Notes: a model not told the origin generated them from the sequence alone. 13,904 bases of DNA from JBFMEX01 sp040752215 (GCA_040752215.1 JBFMEX010000001.1:1-13904); one strand, 5' to 3'. Counted from the first letter of the stretch, positions 1 to 8,824 are shown. Translations and numbers: made by a program.

Positions 1-17
1 AGGGTCCGACCCCGATC
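1..17. repeat. Partial GGGTCCGACCCC-type palindromic repeat
   Basis: The window opens inside a repeat. Bases 2-17 are identical to bases 1295-1310 in the repeat at the other end of ispG. The core GGGTC-CG-GACCC is a short palindrome. Only the right edge is visible, so its full length and partner arm cannot be judged. Confidence 0.5.
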
Positions 18-44
18 GACCCAGATCACCAAGGGATCGCAAAG

Positions 45-1349
45 ATGGGCGGACAGGCTTGCGCGACACCAGCCGACCGACGCCGCTCGGTCGCGGTCGA
101 CGTTGCCGGCACCATCGTCGGCGGCGATGCACCAATCGTCGTCCAGTCGATGACCAACACCGACACCGCCGACGTCGCCGCGACGGTGGCGCAAGTGGCA
201 GCTTTGGCGCGCGCCGGCTCCGAGCTCGTGCGCATCACCGTCGATCGCGACGAGGCGGCGAAAGCGGTGCCGGCGATCCGCGACCGGCTGCGCGCCCAAG
301 GCGTGACGGTGCCGCTCGTCGGCGACTTCCACTACATCGGCCACAAGCTGCTCGCGGAAAACCCGGGCTGCGCGGAAGCACTCGACAAATACCGCATCAA
401 TCCCGGCAACGTCGGCTTCAAGGACAAGAAGGACCGCCAGTTCTCCGGCATCGTCGAACTGGCACTGAAATACGCCAAGCCGGTTCGCATCGGCGTCAAT
501 TGGGGCTCGCTCGACCAGGAGCTGTTGACCCGGCTGATGGACGAGAACGCGCTGGCACCCGAGCCCAAGGATGCGCGCCTGGTGATGCACGAGGCGATCG
601 TGCAATCGGCGCTTCTCTCTGCTGCCCGCGCCGAGGAGCTCGGCCTTGGCGCCGACCGCATCGTCCTCTCGGCCAAGGTCTCCGCCGTGCAGGACCTCGT
701 CGCCGTCTACACCATGCTGGCCGAGCGCTCCCGCTATGCGCTGCACCTCGGGCTGACGGAAGCCGGCATGGGCTCCAAGGGCATCGTCGCCTCGACCGCC
801 GGAATGGGCATTCTGCTGCAGGCCGGCATCGGCGACACGATCCGAGTGTCGCTGACGCCGGAGCCCGGCGGCGACCGCACGCTGGAGGTCAAGGTCGCAC
901 AGGAGATCCTGCAGACGATGGGGCTCAGATCGTTCGTCCCGGTGGTCGCCGCCTGCCCGGGTTGCGGTCGCACCACCTCGACCGTGTTCCAGGAGCTCGC
1001 GCGCGAGGTCGAGACGATGATCCGCGACCGCATGCCGGAGTGGCGGCGGCGCTATCCCGGCGTCGAGACGATGACCCTCGCCGTCATGGGCTGCATCGTC
1101 AACGGCCCCGGTGAATCCAAGCACGCCGACATCGGCATCTCGCTCCCTGGCACCGGCGAGGCGCCAGCGGCGCCGGTTTTCATCGACGGCCAGAAGGCGC
1201 TGGTGTTGCGGGGCCCGCGCATCGCCGACGAGTTCAAGGCGATCGTCGAGGACTACATCGCGCGCCGCTTCGAACGGATGGGGTCAGACCCTGCGGGTCC
1301 GACCCCGATCAGCGACGTTCAAAACAGGGGTCAGACACGCAGGGTCTGA
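45..1349 (+). CDS. ispG: 4-hydroxy-3-methylbut-2-enyl diphosphate synthase (flavodoxin/ferredoxin), IspG/GcpE
   Basis: Cytosolic [4Fe-4S] enzyme of the DOXP/MEP isoprenoid pathway that converts 2-C-methyl-D-erythritol 2,4-cyclodiphosphate to HMBPP. The 434-residue frame has the N-terminal TIM-barrel signature (IVVQSMTNTDTAD, residues 31-43) and the C-terminal cluster domain: CPGC gives Cys304 and Cys307, MGCIVNGPGE gives Cys350 and Glu357. The Cys-to-Glu spacing of 7 matches E. coli Cys305/Glu312. The ATG at 45 has an AAGGGA ribosome site at 31-36. Length is above the roughly 370 residues of E. coli IspG, as expected for the longer alphaproteobacterial type. Residues 413-434 are encoded by a palindromic repeat (1280-1353) and look like a non-native tail. 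The gene ends convergently with the aminotransferase and overlaps it by 19 bases. Identification is secure. Confidence 0.96.
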   Translation: MGGQACATPADRRRSVAVDVAGTIVGGDAPIVVQSMTNTDTADVAATVAQVAALARAGSELVRITVDRDEAAKAVPAIRDRLRAQGVTVPLVGDFHYIGHKLLAENPGCAEALDKYRINPGNVGFKDKKDRQFSGIVELALKYAKPVRIGVNWGSLDQELLTRLMDENALAPEPKDARLVMHEAIVQSALLSAARAEELGLGADRIVLSAKVSAVQDLVAVYTMLAERSRYALHLGLTEAGMGSKGIVASTAGMGILLQAGIGDTIRVSLTPEPGGDRTLEVKVAQEILQTMGLRSFVPVVAACPGCGRTTSTVFQELAREVETMIRDRMPEWRRRYPGVETMTLAVMGCIVNGPGESKHADIGISLPGTGEAPAAPVFIDGQKALVLRGPRIADEFKAIVEDYIARRFERMGSDPAGPTPISDVQNRGQTRRV

Positions 1350-1353
1350 CCCC
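1280..1353. repeat. Palindromic GGGGTCAGACC / GGTCTGACCCC repeat over two gene ends
   Basis: The element starts with GGGGTCAGACCCTGCGGG and ends with CGCAGGGTCTGACCCC, so its outer arms are inverted complements. Inside are GGGTCCGACCCCGATC (shared with the window start) and another GGGGTCAGAC. It codes the last 22 residues of IspG on the plus strand and the last residues of the aminotransferase on the minus strand, and supplies both stops. It resembles REP-type dispersed elements, but no mobilising gene is in the window. It could form a strong hairpin that serves as a bidirectional terminator. Confidence 0.75.
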
Positions 1354-2533
1354 GTTGCCCCCCTCGCAGCCGCCCCCACGCCTGGAGACGGCGCGCCGCT
1401 TCCGCCATGTCGGCCGTCGTCCCCGAGTAGGAGAAGCGCACGAACCGGTGGCCGCGCGCCGCGTCGAAGTCGAGCCCCGGCGTGACGGCGACGCCGGTCT
1501 CCTCCAGCATCGCTTGCGCGAAGGCGAGGCTGTCGTCGGTGTAAGCCGACACGTCGCAGTAGAGGTAGAACGCGCCGTCGGCGGGCACGATCTCGGTCAG
1601 GCCCGCTCGCGGCAGCTCGGCCAGAAGCAATGCGCGGTTGGCCGCGTACACCCGCTTGTTGGCCTCGAGCTCGTCGAGCGCATCGAACGCGCCGAGCGCG
1701 GCCACCTGCGAGATCGCCGGCGGGGCGATGAACAGGTTCTGCTGCAACCGCTCGATCGTGCGCACCAGCCGCGCCGGCACCACCATCCAGCCGACCCGCC
1801 AGCCGGTCATCGAGAAGTATTTCGAGAAGCTGTTGATCACGATCGCGTCGTCGTCATGGGCGAGCGCGGTGCGCTGCGGCAAGCCGTAGCCGAGGCCGTG
1901 ATAGATCTCGTCGGAGATGAACCAGACCCGCTCGCGGGCGCACAACCCGGCGATCTCGGCGAGCCGCCCGGGCTCCAGCATGGTGCCGGTCGGATTGGCC
2001 GGGCTCGCGATCAGCAGGCCCTGGAGCCCGCGGCCGATCTCGGCGCCGATCTGGCCCGCGGTCGGCATCCAGCGCGTGTCGGGACCGGTCTCGATCGTCA
2101 CCGGCACGGCGCCGAGCGCCGAGAGGATGTGCCGGTAGCAGGGATAGCCAGGCGCCGGCAGCGCCACCCTCGCGCCGGCGTCGAACAAGGCCAGGAAGGC
2201 CAGCACGAACGCGCCCGAAGAGCCGGTCGTCACGACCACCCGCTCGGGCGCAAGGTCGAGGTCGTACCACTCGCCGTAGAGCCGGGCGATCCGCTGGCGC
2301 AGCGCCGGCAGCCCGAGCGCCAGCGTGTAGCCGAGCGGCTCCCGGTCAAGGGCCGCACGGGCGGCCGCGCGCGCGGCCTCCGGTGCCGGCGTGCCCGGCT
2401 GGCCGACCTCCATGTGAACGACGTGCACGCCGGCGCGCTCTTGTTCCGCCGCCCGGCGCATCACGTCCATGACGATGAAGCTGTCGATCTCGCTCCGCGC
2501 CGAGGCGGCGAGCACGTCACTCTGAACGTCCAA
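1331..2533 (-). CDS. Pyridoxal-phosphate-dependent class I/II aminotransferase
   Basis: Fold-type I PLP aminotransferase of the aspartate aminotransferase superfamily; it moves an amino group between an amino acid and a 2-oxo acid in the cytosol. With the start used here (TTG at 2533, GGAG seven bases upstream) it has 400 residues. Visible family features are SPANPTG (Asn180), FISDEIY (Asp208, which would bind the PLP ring nitrogen), SFSKYFSMTGWRVGW (Lys238, Schiff base) and FVRFSYS (Arg366, carboxylate binding). A GTG at 2515 and an in-frame GTG at 2689 are alternative starts. The 2689 start would add a low-complexity Arg/Ala-rich leader that the family does not need. The ATG at 2470 would remove the family-typical SEIDSFIVMDVM. 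The final residues GQTLRV come from the repeat. Substrate cannot be told. The 265 bases between this start and the divergent protease gene show no clear promoter. Confidence 0.88.
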   Translation of the reverse strand: MDVQSDVLAASARSEIDSFIVMDVMRRAAEQERAGVHVVHMEVGQPGTPAPEAARAAARAALDREPLGYTLALGLPALRQRIARLYGEWYDLDLAPERVVVTTGSSGAFVLAFLALFDAGARVALPAPGYPCYRHILSALGAVPVTIETGPDTRWMPTAGQIGAEIGRGLQGLLIASPANPTGTMLEPGRLAEIAGLCARERVWFISDEIYHGLGYGLPQRTALAHDDDAIVINSFSKYFSMTGWRVGWMVVPARLVRTIERLQQNLFIAPPAISQVAALGAFDALDELEANKRVYAANRALLLAELPRAGLTEIVPADGAFYLYCDVSAYTDDSLAFAQAMLEETGVAVTPGLDFDAARGHRFVRFSYSGTTADMAEAARRLQAWGRLRGGQRGQTLRV

Positions 2534-2798
2534 GGATCGTCTCCGGGCTGCTTCGATGGCGATGGGCAGGGGACGGCGCGCCCGCCTTCCTCTCGCCCCA
2601 TTATGCCCTGTTGATGGCTCAATCGAAGCGGCTTCTCGCCTGCGCCGGATGAGCGCACAGGCCTGACCGCGGGGCATGGTGCCGGGCACGGCGCCGGATC
2701 GGCCTTGCGCCGCCCCTCCGACCGATCCTATCTAGGCCGGTGTCGGGAGCTGGGAGCGACACGAGCAAAGGGACCAGGGATTGACCAAGGGACCGGCG

Positions 2799-4187
2799 AT
2801 GAGGGGGCTCGATCCGTTGCGGCGCGGCTTGGCGGCTGTGGCAATGGCCGCGGTTGGCGTGACCACGCTGCCGGCGCCGTCGGCCGTGGCGCAGGGCATC
2901 CCGCTGATCCGCGACACCGAGATCGAGAACCTGTTGAACGACTACGCGCGACCGATCTTCCGCGCCGCCGGGCTCGGCACCGGGCGCGTCGCGATGCGCA
3001 TCGTCAGGAGCGACAGCTTCAACGCGTTCGTGGTCGACGGCCGCAACGTGTTCGTCCACACCGGCACGCTGACCCAGGCCGAGTCGCCGAACGAAGTGAT
3101 CGGCGTCATCGCCCACGAGACCGGCCACATCGCCGGCGGCCACATGGCGGCACTGCGCGCCCGCATCGCCAAGGACCAGACCCGCGCACTGCTCGCCCAG
3201 ATCCTCGGCATCGCGCTGGTCGTCGCCGGCGGCGCCTCCGGCGGCAACGTCGGCGAGAACCTCGGCGGTGCCGGCCAGGGCGTGCTGATGGGCGGCAGCG
3301 AGATCGTCATGCGCTCGCTCTTGGCCGAGCGCCGCTCGCAGGAATCGGCCGCCGACCAGGCCGGCCTCAAGTATCTGGAGGCGACCAAGCAATCGGGTCG
3401 CGGCATGCTGGAGACGTTCGAGCGGTTCGCCCAGCAGGAGTACATCTCCGACGCGCACAAGGACCAGTTCGCCCGCAGCCATCCGGTCGCCACCGACCGC
3501 CTCGCCCGCTTGCGCGAGCTGGTCCAGTCGAGCCCGCACTTCGGCCAGAAGGATCCGCCCGAGCTGCAGCTGCGCCACGACCTGATGCGCGCCAAGCTCG
3601 CCGGCTATCTCGACCGGCCCGCAATCGTCTTCAATCGCTATCCGGCGAGCGACACCAGCCTGCCGGCTCGCTATGCACGCGCCATCGCCAAGTTCTTCCA
3701 GGGCGGCAGGGGTGGACTCGAATCCGCACTCGCCGACATGGAGAGCCTGATCCGCGATCGGCCGGACTACCCCTACTTCCACGAGGTCAAGGGTGACATT
3801 CTGGTCCGCTCGGGCAAGCTCGCCGAGGCCATCGCCCCGCTGCGCAGGGCCATGCAGGGCGCCGAGAGCCCGAACCTGATCCGCGTCGAGCTGGCCGGCG
3901 CATTGCAGGCGACCGGCGGCGAGGCGGGCCTCAAGGAATCCGTCGAGCTGCTGCGCCGCTCGCTGATCGAGGACCAGAACCCGCGCGCCTACCGCCTGCT
4001 CGCCACCGCCTACTACAAGCAGAGCAAGCTGCCAGAGGCCGACGCTGTGACCGCGCAGGCCTATTTTCTGGAAGGCGACCTGCGCCAGGCGCAGATCTTC
4101 GCCAAGCGGGCCCAGCTCAAGCTGAAGCCGGGCACGCCCGAATGGATCAAGGCTGACGACATCTTGAACTACAAGCCGCAAACGTGA
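2799..4187 (+). CDS. Periplasmic M48-family zinc metalloprotease with TPR-like C-terminal region (BepA-like)
   Basis: Predicted exported M48 peptidase; BepA-type relatives act in the periplasm on outer-membrane protein assembly and quality control. The ATG at 2799 is preceded by AAGGGA with a 6-base spacer and gives 462 residues. A TTG at 2781 is a weaker alternative. A signal peptide covers about residues 1-31 (cleavage near AVA-Q). The zinc site is HETGH (His106, Glu107, His110) with the third ligand Glu182 in RSQESAADQAG, the typical M48 ExxxD arrangement. A Gly-rich stretch at about 140-165 lies between them. Residues about 320-455 have TPR-like helical pairs (for example the segments around GDILVRSGKLAEAIAPLRRA and AYRLLATAYYKQSKLPEAD), consistent with a partner-binding tail. 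It lies just upstream of a DsbA-like gene, which fits an envelope folding function. The exact substrate is inferred, not shown. Confidence 0.9.
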   Translation: MRGLDPLRRGLAAVAMAAVGVTTLPAPSAVAQGIPLIRDTEIENLLNDYARPIFRAAGLGTGRVAMRIVRSDSFNAFVVDGRNVFVHTGTLTQAESPNEVIGVIAHETGHIAGGHMAALRARIAKDQTRALLAQILGIALVVAGGASGGNVGENLGGAGQGVLMGGSEIVMRSLLAERRSQESAADQAGLKYLEATKQSGRGMLETFERFAQQEYISDAHKDQFARSHPVATDRLARLRELVQSSPHFGQKDPPELQLRHDLMRAKLAGYLDRPAIVFNRYPASDTSLPARYARAIAKFFQGGRGGLESALADMESLIRDRPDYPYFHEVKGDILVRSGKLAEAIAPLRRAMQGAESPNLIRVELAGALQATGGEAGLKESVELLRRSLIEDQNPRAYRLLATAYYKQSKLPEADAVTAQAYFLEGDLRQAQIFAKRAQLKLKPGTPEWIKADDILNYKPQT

Positions 4188-4190
4188 GAG

Positions 4191-4205
4191 ACGGCCGCCG
4201 GCCGT
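4191..4205 (+). terminator. Hairpin just after the M48 protease gene
   Basis: ACGGCC-GCC-GGCCGT forms a perfect 6-bp stem with a 3-base loop, three bases after the protease stop codon, followed by TCTGCT. It could be a weak terminator or an mRNA 3'-end stabiliser before the DsbA gene. There is no real T tract. Confidence 0.35.
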
Positions 4206-4249
4206 TCTGCTATCGACACCCCGACAGTGAACCAGCAAGCGAGACCCCG

Positions 4250-5110
4250 ATGCCAACGCGCCCGACCATGTCCGCTCTTTGCGCACTCGCGACCCGCAGG
4301 TGCGCGTTCCGCACTGTGCCCGCCATGTTGGGCCTCGCTGCCCTGCTCGCCTTCGCCGGCCCGCAGGGAACGATGATCTCCAAGGCGAGCGCGCAGGCGA
4401 CCGCCGGCGCACCTGCCGCCGGCACCTTCTCACCGGAGCAGAAGAGCGCCATCGAGGGCATCGTCAAGGAATACCTGCTGGCTCATCCGGAGCTGTTCCT
4501 GGAGATCCAGCGGATCCTCGAAGCGAAGCTCGAGGCCGAGCAGGCGGAGAAGATGAAGGCCGCCCTAAAAGACGTCGCCGATGGCCTCTATCGCGATCCC
4601 AATGCGCCGGTCGCCGGCAATCCCAAGGGCGACGTCACCGTGGTCGAGTTCTTCGACTACAACTGCGGCTACTGCAAGCGCGGCCTCGGCGACCTAGTGA
4701 AGCTCGTCGAGTCCGACAAGAACGTGAAGGTCGTGTTCCGCGAGCTGCCGATCCTGTCCAAGGGCTCGGACGAGGCCGCCCGCGCCGCACTCGCCGCCCG
4801 CAAGCAGGGCAAGTACTGGGAATTCCATCGCGCCATGCTGGACTTCAAGGGCCAGGCGAACGAGGCGAGCGCGCTGAAGATCGCCGAGAAGCTCGGTCTC
4901 GATATCGCCAAGCTGAAGACCGACATGGCCGCCGACGAGGCCAAGGCCGAGATCGCCAAGGTGCGCGAGATCGCCCAGAAACTCGGCATCAACGGCACTC
5001 CGCACTTCCTGGTCGGCGACCGCTCGATCCCCGGCGCGCCGGAGAACCTTTTCGAGCAGCTGGCGAGCGACGTCGGCGAGATTCGCAAGGCCGGCTGCCA
5101 GGTCTGTTGA
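4250..5110 (+). CDS. DsbA-family thiol:disulfide oxidoreductase, exported
   Basis: Predicted periplasmic thioredoxin-fold protein that makes or reshuffles disulfide bonds. The ATG at 4250 gives 286 residues with an Arg-containing N terminus, a hydrophobic core (PAMLGLAALLAFAG) and a cleavage site near ASA-QA (about residue 48). Residues about 61-108 are a charged helical segment like the N-terminal domain of ScsC-type DsbA proteins. The active site is CGYC (Cys139, Cys142) after VVEFFDYN, and the cis-proline loop is GTP (Thr250-Pro251). The chain ends in a second CxxC, CQVC (Cys283, Cys286). A GTG at 4184 overlapping the protease stop is possible but would put 22 polar residues before the signal peptide. 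The protease gene ends 62 bases upstream; both products act in the envelope. Confidence 0.9.
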   Translation: MPTRPTMSALCALATRRCAFRTVPAMLGLAALLAFAGPQGTMISKASAQATAGAPAAGTFSPEQKSAIEGIVKEYLLAHPELFLEIQRILEAKLEAEQAEKMKAALKDVADGLYRDPNAPVAGNPKGDVTVVEFFDYNCGYCKRGLGDLVKLVESDKNVKVVFRELPILSKGSDEAARAALAARKQGKYWEFHRAMLDFKGQANEASALKIAEKLGLDIAKLKTDMAADEAKAEIAKVREIAQKLGINGTPHFLVGDRSIPGAPENLFEQLASDVGEIRKAGCQVC

Positions 5111-5125
5111 GCGGTCGCGATCGGG

Positions 5126-5154
5126 CGGGCCGGTTGCCTATCCGCGCCGGCCCG
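5126..5154 (+). terminator. Candidate hairpin terminator after the DsbA-family gene
   Basis: CGGGCCGG (5126-5133) and CCGGCCCG (5147-5154) are exact inverted complements separated by 13 bases, 15 bases after the DsbA stop. No T run follows, so termination is an inference from position and stem strength. The rest of the 233-base gap before aroQ shows no coding sign. Confidence 0.35.
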
Positions 5155-5343
5155 GCGGTCGGGTGCGTGACCGCTGGCGGGCCCTCAACAGGGTTAACGC
5201 GGTCGCACTTTCGCAGGTGCGGGAAAGCTGGTAAAGGGCGTTGGTTCTCGGGCGAGCCAGCCACCGGACCTCGCGGGCGGGGTAGGCGTCGCCCGGCGAC
5301 TCCTCGAGGCCTCAATCTCCAAGCCGCCGGTGCCCGACGCCTC

Positions 5344-5805
5344 ATGGCCAAGCCCGTCTACGTCCTCAACGGACCGAACCTCAATATGCTCGGCAAGCGT
5401 GAGCCGGCCATCTATGGCAGCGACACGCTCGACGACGTGAGAAAGCGTACCGAAACGCGGGCCAAGACTGTCGGCCTCGCGATCGACTTCCGCCAGTCGA
5501 ACAGCGAGGGCGAACTGATAGGCTGGGTGCAGCAGGCCCGCGACAAGGCCTCCGGCCTGATCATCAACGCCGGCGGCCTGACCCACACCTCGATCGCGCT
5601 GCTCGACGCCCTCCAGGCGGCCGAGCTGCCGGTGATCGAGGTGCATCTTTCCAACATCTTCCGCCGCGAGGACTACCGGCATCACTCCTACGTCTCGCTG
5701 GCTGCCAAAGGGGTGATCTGTGGCCTGGGCGCCAAGGGGTACGAGCTTGCGATCGAGGCGATGGCCGACATTCTGGCCGGACATGGCCGCGGGCAGAAGC
5801 GATAG
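5344..5805 (+). CDS. aroQ: 3-dehydroquinate dehydratase, type II
   Basis: Cytosolic shikimate-pathway enzyme that dehydrates 3-dehydroquinate to 3-dehydroshikimate. The 153-residue length is normal for the small dodecameric type II enzyme. Visible motifs are VLNGPNLNMLGKREPAIYG (residues 7-25, with catalytic Tyr24), the substrate-binding loop INAGGLTHTSIAL (about 74-86) and IEVHLSNIFRRE (about 98-109, with catalytic His101). The loop reads GGLTH where many members have GAYTH, a modest variation. The ATG at 5344 is the only sensible start, directly before the conserved N terminus; no strong ribosome site is visible. Placed just before accB-accC, as in many Hyphomicrobiales, and separated from them by 39 bases containing a hairpin. 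Confidence 0.95.
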   Translation: MAKPVYVLNGPNLNMLGKREPAIYGSDTLDDVRKRTETRAKTVGLAIDFRQSNSEGELIGWVQQARDKASGLIINAGGLTHTSIALLDALQAAELPVIEVHLSNIFRREDYRHHSYVSLAAKGVICGLGAKGYELAIEAMADILAGHGRGQKR

Positions 5806-5807
5806 TC

Positions 5808-5823
5808 GGGCGGTGAGCCGCCC
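5808..5823 (+). other. Strong short hairpin between aroQ and accB
   Basis: GGGCGG-TGAG-CCGCCC gives a 6-bp all-GC stem with a 4-base loop, two bases after the aroQ stop and 21 bases before the accB start. It could be a partial terminator/attenuator or a processing signal. No U tract follows. Confidence 0.4.
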
Positions 5824-5844
5824 AGAGATTGGGATGATCGACCC

Positions 5845-6327
5845 ATGACGGGGAAGAAAGAGGCCGACAAGGCGAGCCCAGAGCACGCGCTCATCCGCGA
5901 GCTCGCCGAACTGTTGAACGACACGGGTCTTTCCGAGATCGAGATCGAGAAGAGCGGTCTCAGGGTCCGCGTCGCGCGCCAGCTGAGCATGACCGCCGCG
6001 CCGGTCGCGATGCCGGTAGCCGCGGCCCAAGCACCCGCCGGAGTGGCTCCAGCCGCCGCAGCGCCCGCCGCCGCCGCCGACCCCGCCAAGCATCCGGGCG
6101 CGGTCAAGTCGCCGATGGTCGGCACGGCGTATCGAGCGCCGGAGCCTGGCGCCGCACCGTTCATCGAGGTCGGCACCCGCGTCGCCCAGGGCGACCCGCT
6201 GCTGATCATCGAGGCGATGAAGACGATGAACCAGATCCCGGCCCCCAAGGCCGGCACGGTCACCGCGATCCTGTTCGAGAACGGCCAGCCGGTCGAGTTC
6301 GGCGAGCCGCTGGTGATCATCGAGTGA
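5845..6327 (+). CDS. accB: Acetyl-CoA carboxylase biotin carboxyl carrier protein (BCCP)
   Basis: Carries the biotin that shuttles CO2 between biotin carboxylase (AccC) and the carboxyltransferase in the first step of fatty-acid synthesis. The 160 residues comprise an N-terminal helical part (about 10-45), an Ala/Pro-rich mobile linker (about 50-85) and the C-terminal biotinyl domain (about 86-160). The biotin acceptor is Lys126 in EAMKTMNQ. KSPMVGTAYRAPEPGA at the domain start is the usual BCCP thumb-region sequence. The ATG at 5845 has only a weak ribosome site, so translation may depend on upstream readthrough or coupling. accC follows after 102 bases that hold an inverted heptad array. 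Confidence 0.96.
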   Translation: MTGKKEADKASPEHALIRELAELLNDTGLSEIEIEKSGLRVRVARQLSMTAAPVAMPVAAAQAPAGVAPAAAAPAAAADPAKHPGAVKSPMVGTAYRAPEPGAAPFIEVGTRVAQGDPLLIIEAMKTMNQIPAPKAGTVTAILFENGQPVEFGEPLVIIE

Positions 6328-6337
6328 GGCCGGGAAA

Positions 6338-6415
6338 CAGGCAGCAGGCAGCAGGCAACAGGCAGCAGGATCGGATGTCGACAACCCGCCTGCCGGCTGC
6401 CGGCTGCCCGCTGCC
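6338..6415. repeat. Inverted heptanucleotide arrays between accB and accC
   Basis: Bases 6338-6369 are four copies of the 7-mer CAGGCAG (one with a single change) plus CAGG. Bases 6389-6415 are the complementary array; read on the minus strand it is GGCAGCG, GGCAGCC, GGCAGCC, GGCAGG. The arrays could pair as a long stem with periodic mismatches around a 19-base loop. This lies in the accB-accC mRNA, and its right arm ends 14 bases before the accC ATG. Confidence 0.7.
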
Positions 6416-6429
6416 GATCTGAGAGAAAA

Positions 6430-7770
<1,341 letters not shown>

Positions 7771-7780
7771 ATTGGGCTGA

Positions 7781-7814
7781 CAGGGTGGTCGGCCGGCGCG
7801 GGCCGGACGCCCTG
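7781..7814 (+). terminator. Hairpin between accC and aat
   Basis: CAGGG (7781-7785) pairs with CCCTG (7810-7814), and inside them CGGCC (7790-7794) pairs with GGCCG (7801-7805). This two-part stem starts ten bases after the accC stop. It may end or attenuate the accBC transcript; no T tract follows. Confidence 0.35.
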
Positions 7815-7839
7815 CGAGCCGCATTACCCAGAGCCCCGG

Positions 7840-8520
7840 ATGACCTCGCGCGACGACATCCTGATCGAGATCACGCCGCAGGTGCTGCTCAAGGCGTACA
7901 GCTGCGGCATCTTTCCGATGGCCGAGAGCGCCGACGACCCGGCACTCTATTGGATCGAGCCGCAGCAGCGGGGCATCCTGCCGCTCGAGGCGGCGCACGT
8001 GCCGCGCCGGCTGGCCCGCACGGTCCGCACCACACCCTACCGTGTGACCATCGACGAGGATTTCGAGAGCATCATCGACGGCTGCGCGGCCTCCCGCCCC
8101 GGCCGGCGCTCGACCTGGATCAACGACCGCATCCGCCGCCTCTACCGCGACCTGTTCGACCTCGGCCACTGCCACACCGTCGAGGTCCGCCACGACGGCC
8201 GCATCGTCGGCGGGCTCTACGGCGTCGCGCTCGGCGGGGCGTATTTCGGCGAGAGCATGTTCTCCTACGCCCGCGACGCCTCCAAGGTGGCGATGGTGCA
8301 CCTCGTCGCACGCCTCGTCGCCGGCGGCTTCACACTGCTCGACACCCAGTTCGTCACCGACCATCTGCGCCAGTTCGGCACCATCGAGGTCGACCGCGAG
8401 GAGTTCCAGCGCCGGCTCGAGGCCGCGCTCGCCGGCAAGGGGGACTTCCTGGCCCTGCCGGCCGAGATCACCGGCGCGGTCGCGCTCGCGACGATCGAGG
8501 CCGCGATGCGCGGGGAGTAA
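7840..8520 (+). CDS. aat: Leucyl/phenylalanyl-tRNA--protein transferase
   Basis: Cytosolic enzyme of the bacterial N-end rule. It moves Leu or Phe from aminoacyl-tRNA to proteins with N-terminal Lys or Arg, marking them for ClpS/ClpAP. The 226 residues cover the whole family domain: ITPQVLLKAYSCGIFPMAE (about 11-29), YWIEPQQRGILPL, TWINDRIRRLY, and the strongly conserved GGLYGVALGGAYFGESMFS (about 126-144) followed by ASKVAMVHL and LLDTQFVTDHLRQFG. The ATG at 7840 starts 69 bases after accC. Its TAA stop abuts a dispersed repeat, which separates this gene from whatever followed it ancestrally. Confidence 0.95.
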   Translation: MTSRDDILIEITPQVLLKAYSCGIFPMAESADDPALYWIEPQQRGILPLEAAHVPRRLARTVRTTPYRVTIDEDFESIIDGCAASRPGRRSTWINDRIRRLYRDLFDLGHCHTVEVRHDGRIVGGLYGVALGGAYFGESMFSYARDASKVAMVHLVARLVAGGFTLLDTQFVTDHLRQFGTIEVDREEFQRRLEAALAGKGDFLALPAEITGAVALATIEAAMRGE

Positions 8521-8672
8521 GTCGGGCGCATTTCGGGGACATGACCCGATCGCCGTCGCTCCCATCGCCGCACGGCACGGCACTTACGCGATCGGGATCG
8601 TGTCCCCGGAATGGGGATGTCGGAATGGGGAGCGCGGAATTGGGAGTTCAGTATTGTGTCCCCGTTATTCAA
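8521..8672. repeat. Dispersed repeat, left doublet, copy 1
   Basis: This 152-base unit begins at the base after the aat stop. It holds GGGGACATGACCCGATCGC and, about 30 bases later, GCGATCGGGATCGTGTCCCC, an imperfect inverted pair. Then come three 14-base tandem units beginning GGAAT (8608-8649) and the box ATTGTGTCCCCGTTA. The next 152 bases are a near-identical copy. Related boxes in opposite orientation occur at 12743-12992. No coding function. Confidence 0.85.
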
Positions 8673-8824
8673 GTCGGGCGCATTTCGGGGACATGACCCG
8701 ATCGCCGTCGCTCCCATCGCCGCACGGCACGGCACTTACGCGATCGGGATCGTGTCCCCGGAATGGGGATGTTGGAATGGGGGGCGCGGAATGGGGAGTT
8801 AAGTATTGTGTCCCCGTTATTCCG
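8673..8824. repeat. Dispersed repeat, left doublet, copy 2
   Basis: Direct tandem copy of 8521-8672. About the first 100 bases are identical; a handful of substitutions fall in the 14-base tandem units (8760-8801) and near the end. The hairpin arms are unchanged. The concentration of differences in the distal part suggests recent duplication or ongoing conversion of the palindromic part. Confidence 0.85.

Noticed and set aside
1355..2614. Plus-strand frame opposite the aminotransferase
   Set aside because: The minus strand has complete PLP-enzyme motifs; the plus frame is rich in Arg, Gly and Glu with no domain.
2619..4433. 600-residue minus-strand frame opposite the M48 protease gene
   Set aside because: Its opposite strand carries the zinc protease motifs, signal peptide and ribosome site; the antisense translation is low-complexity.
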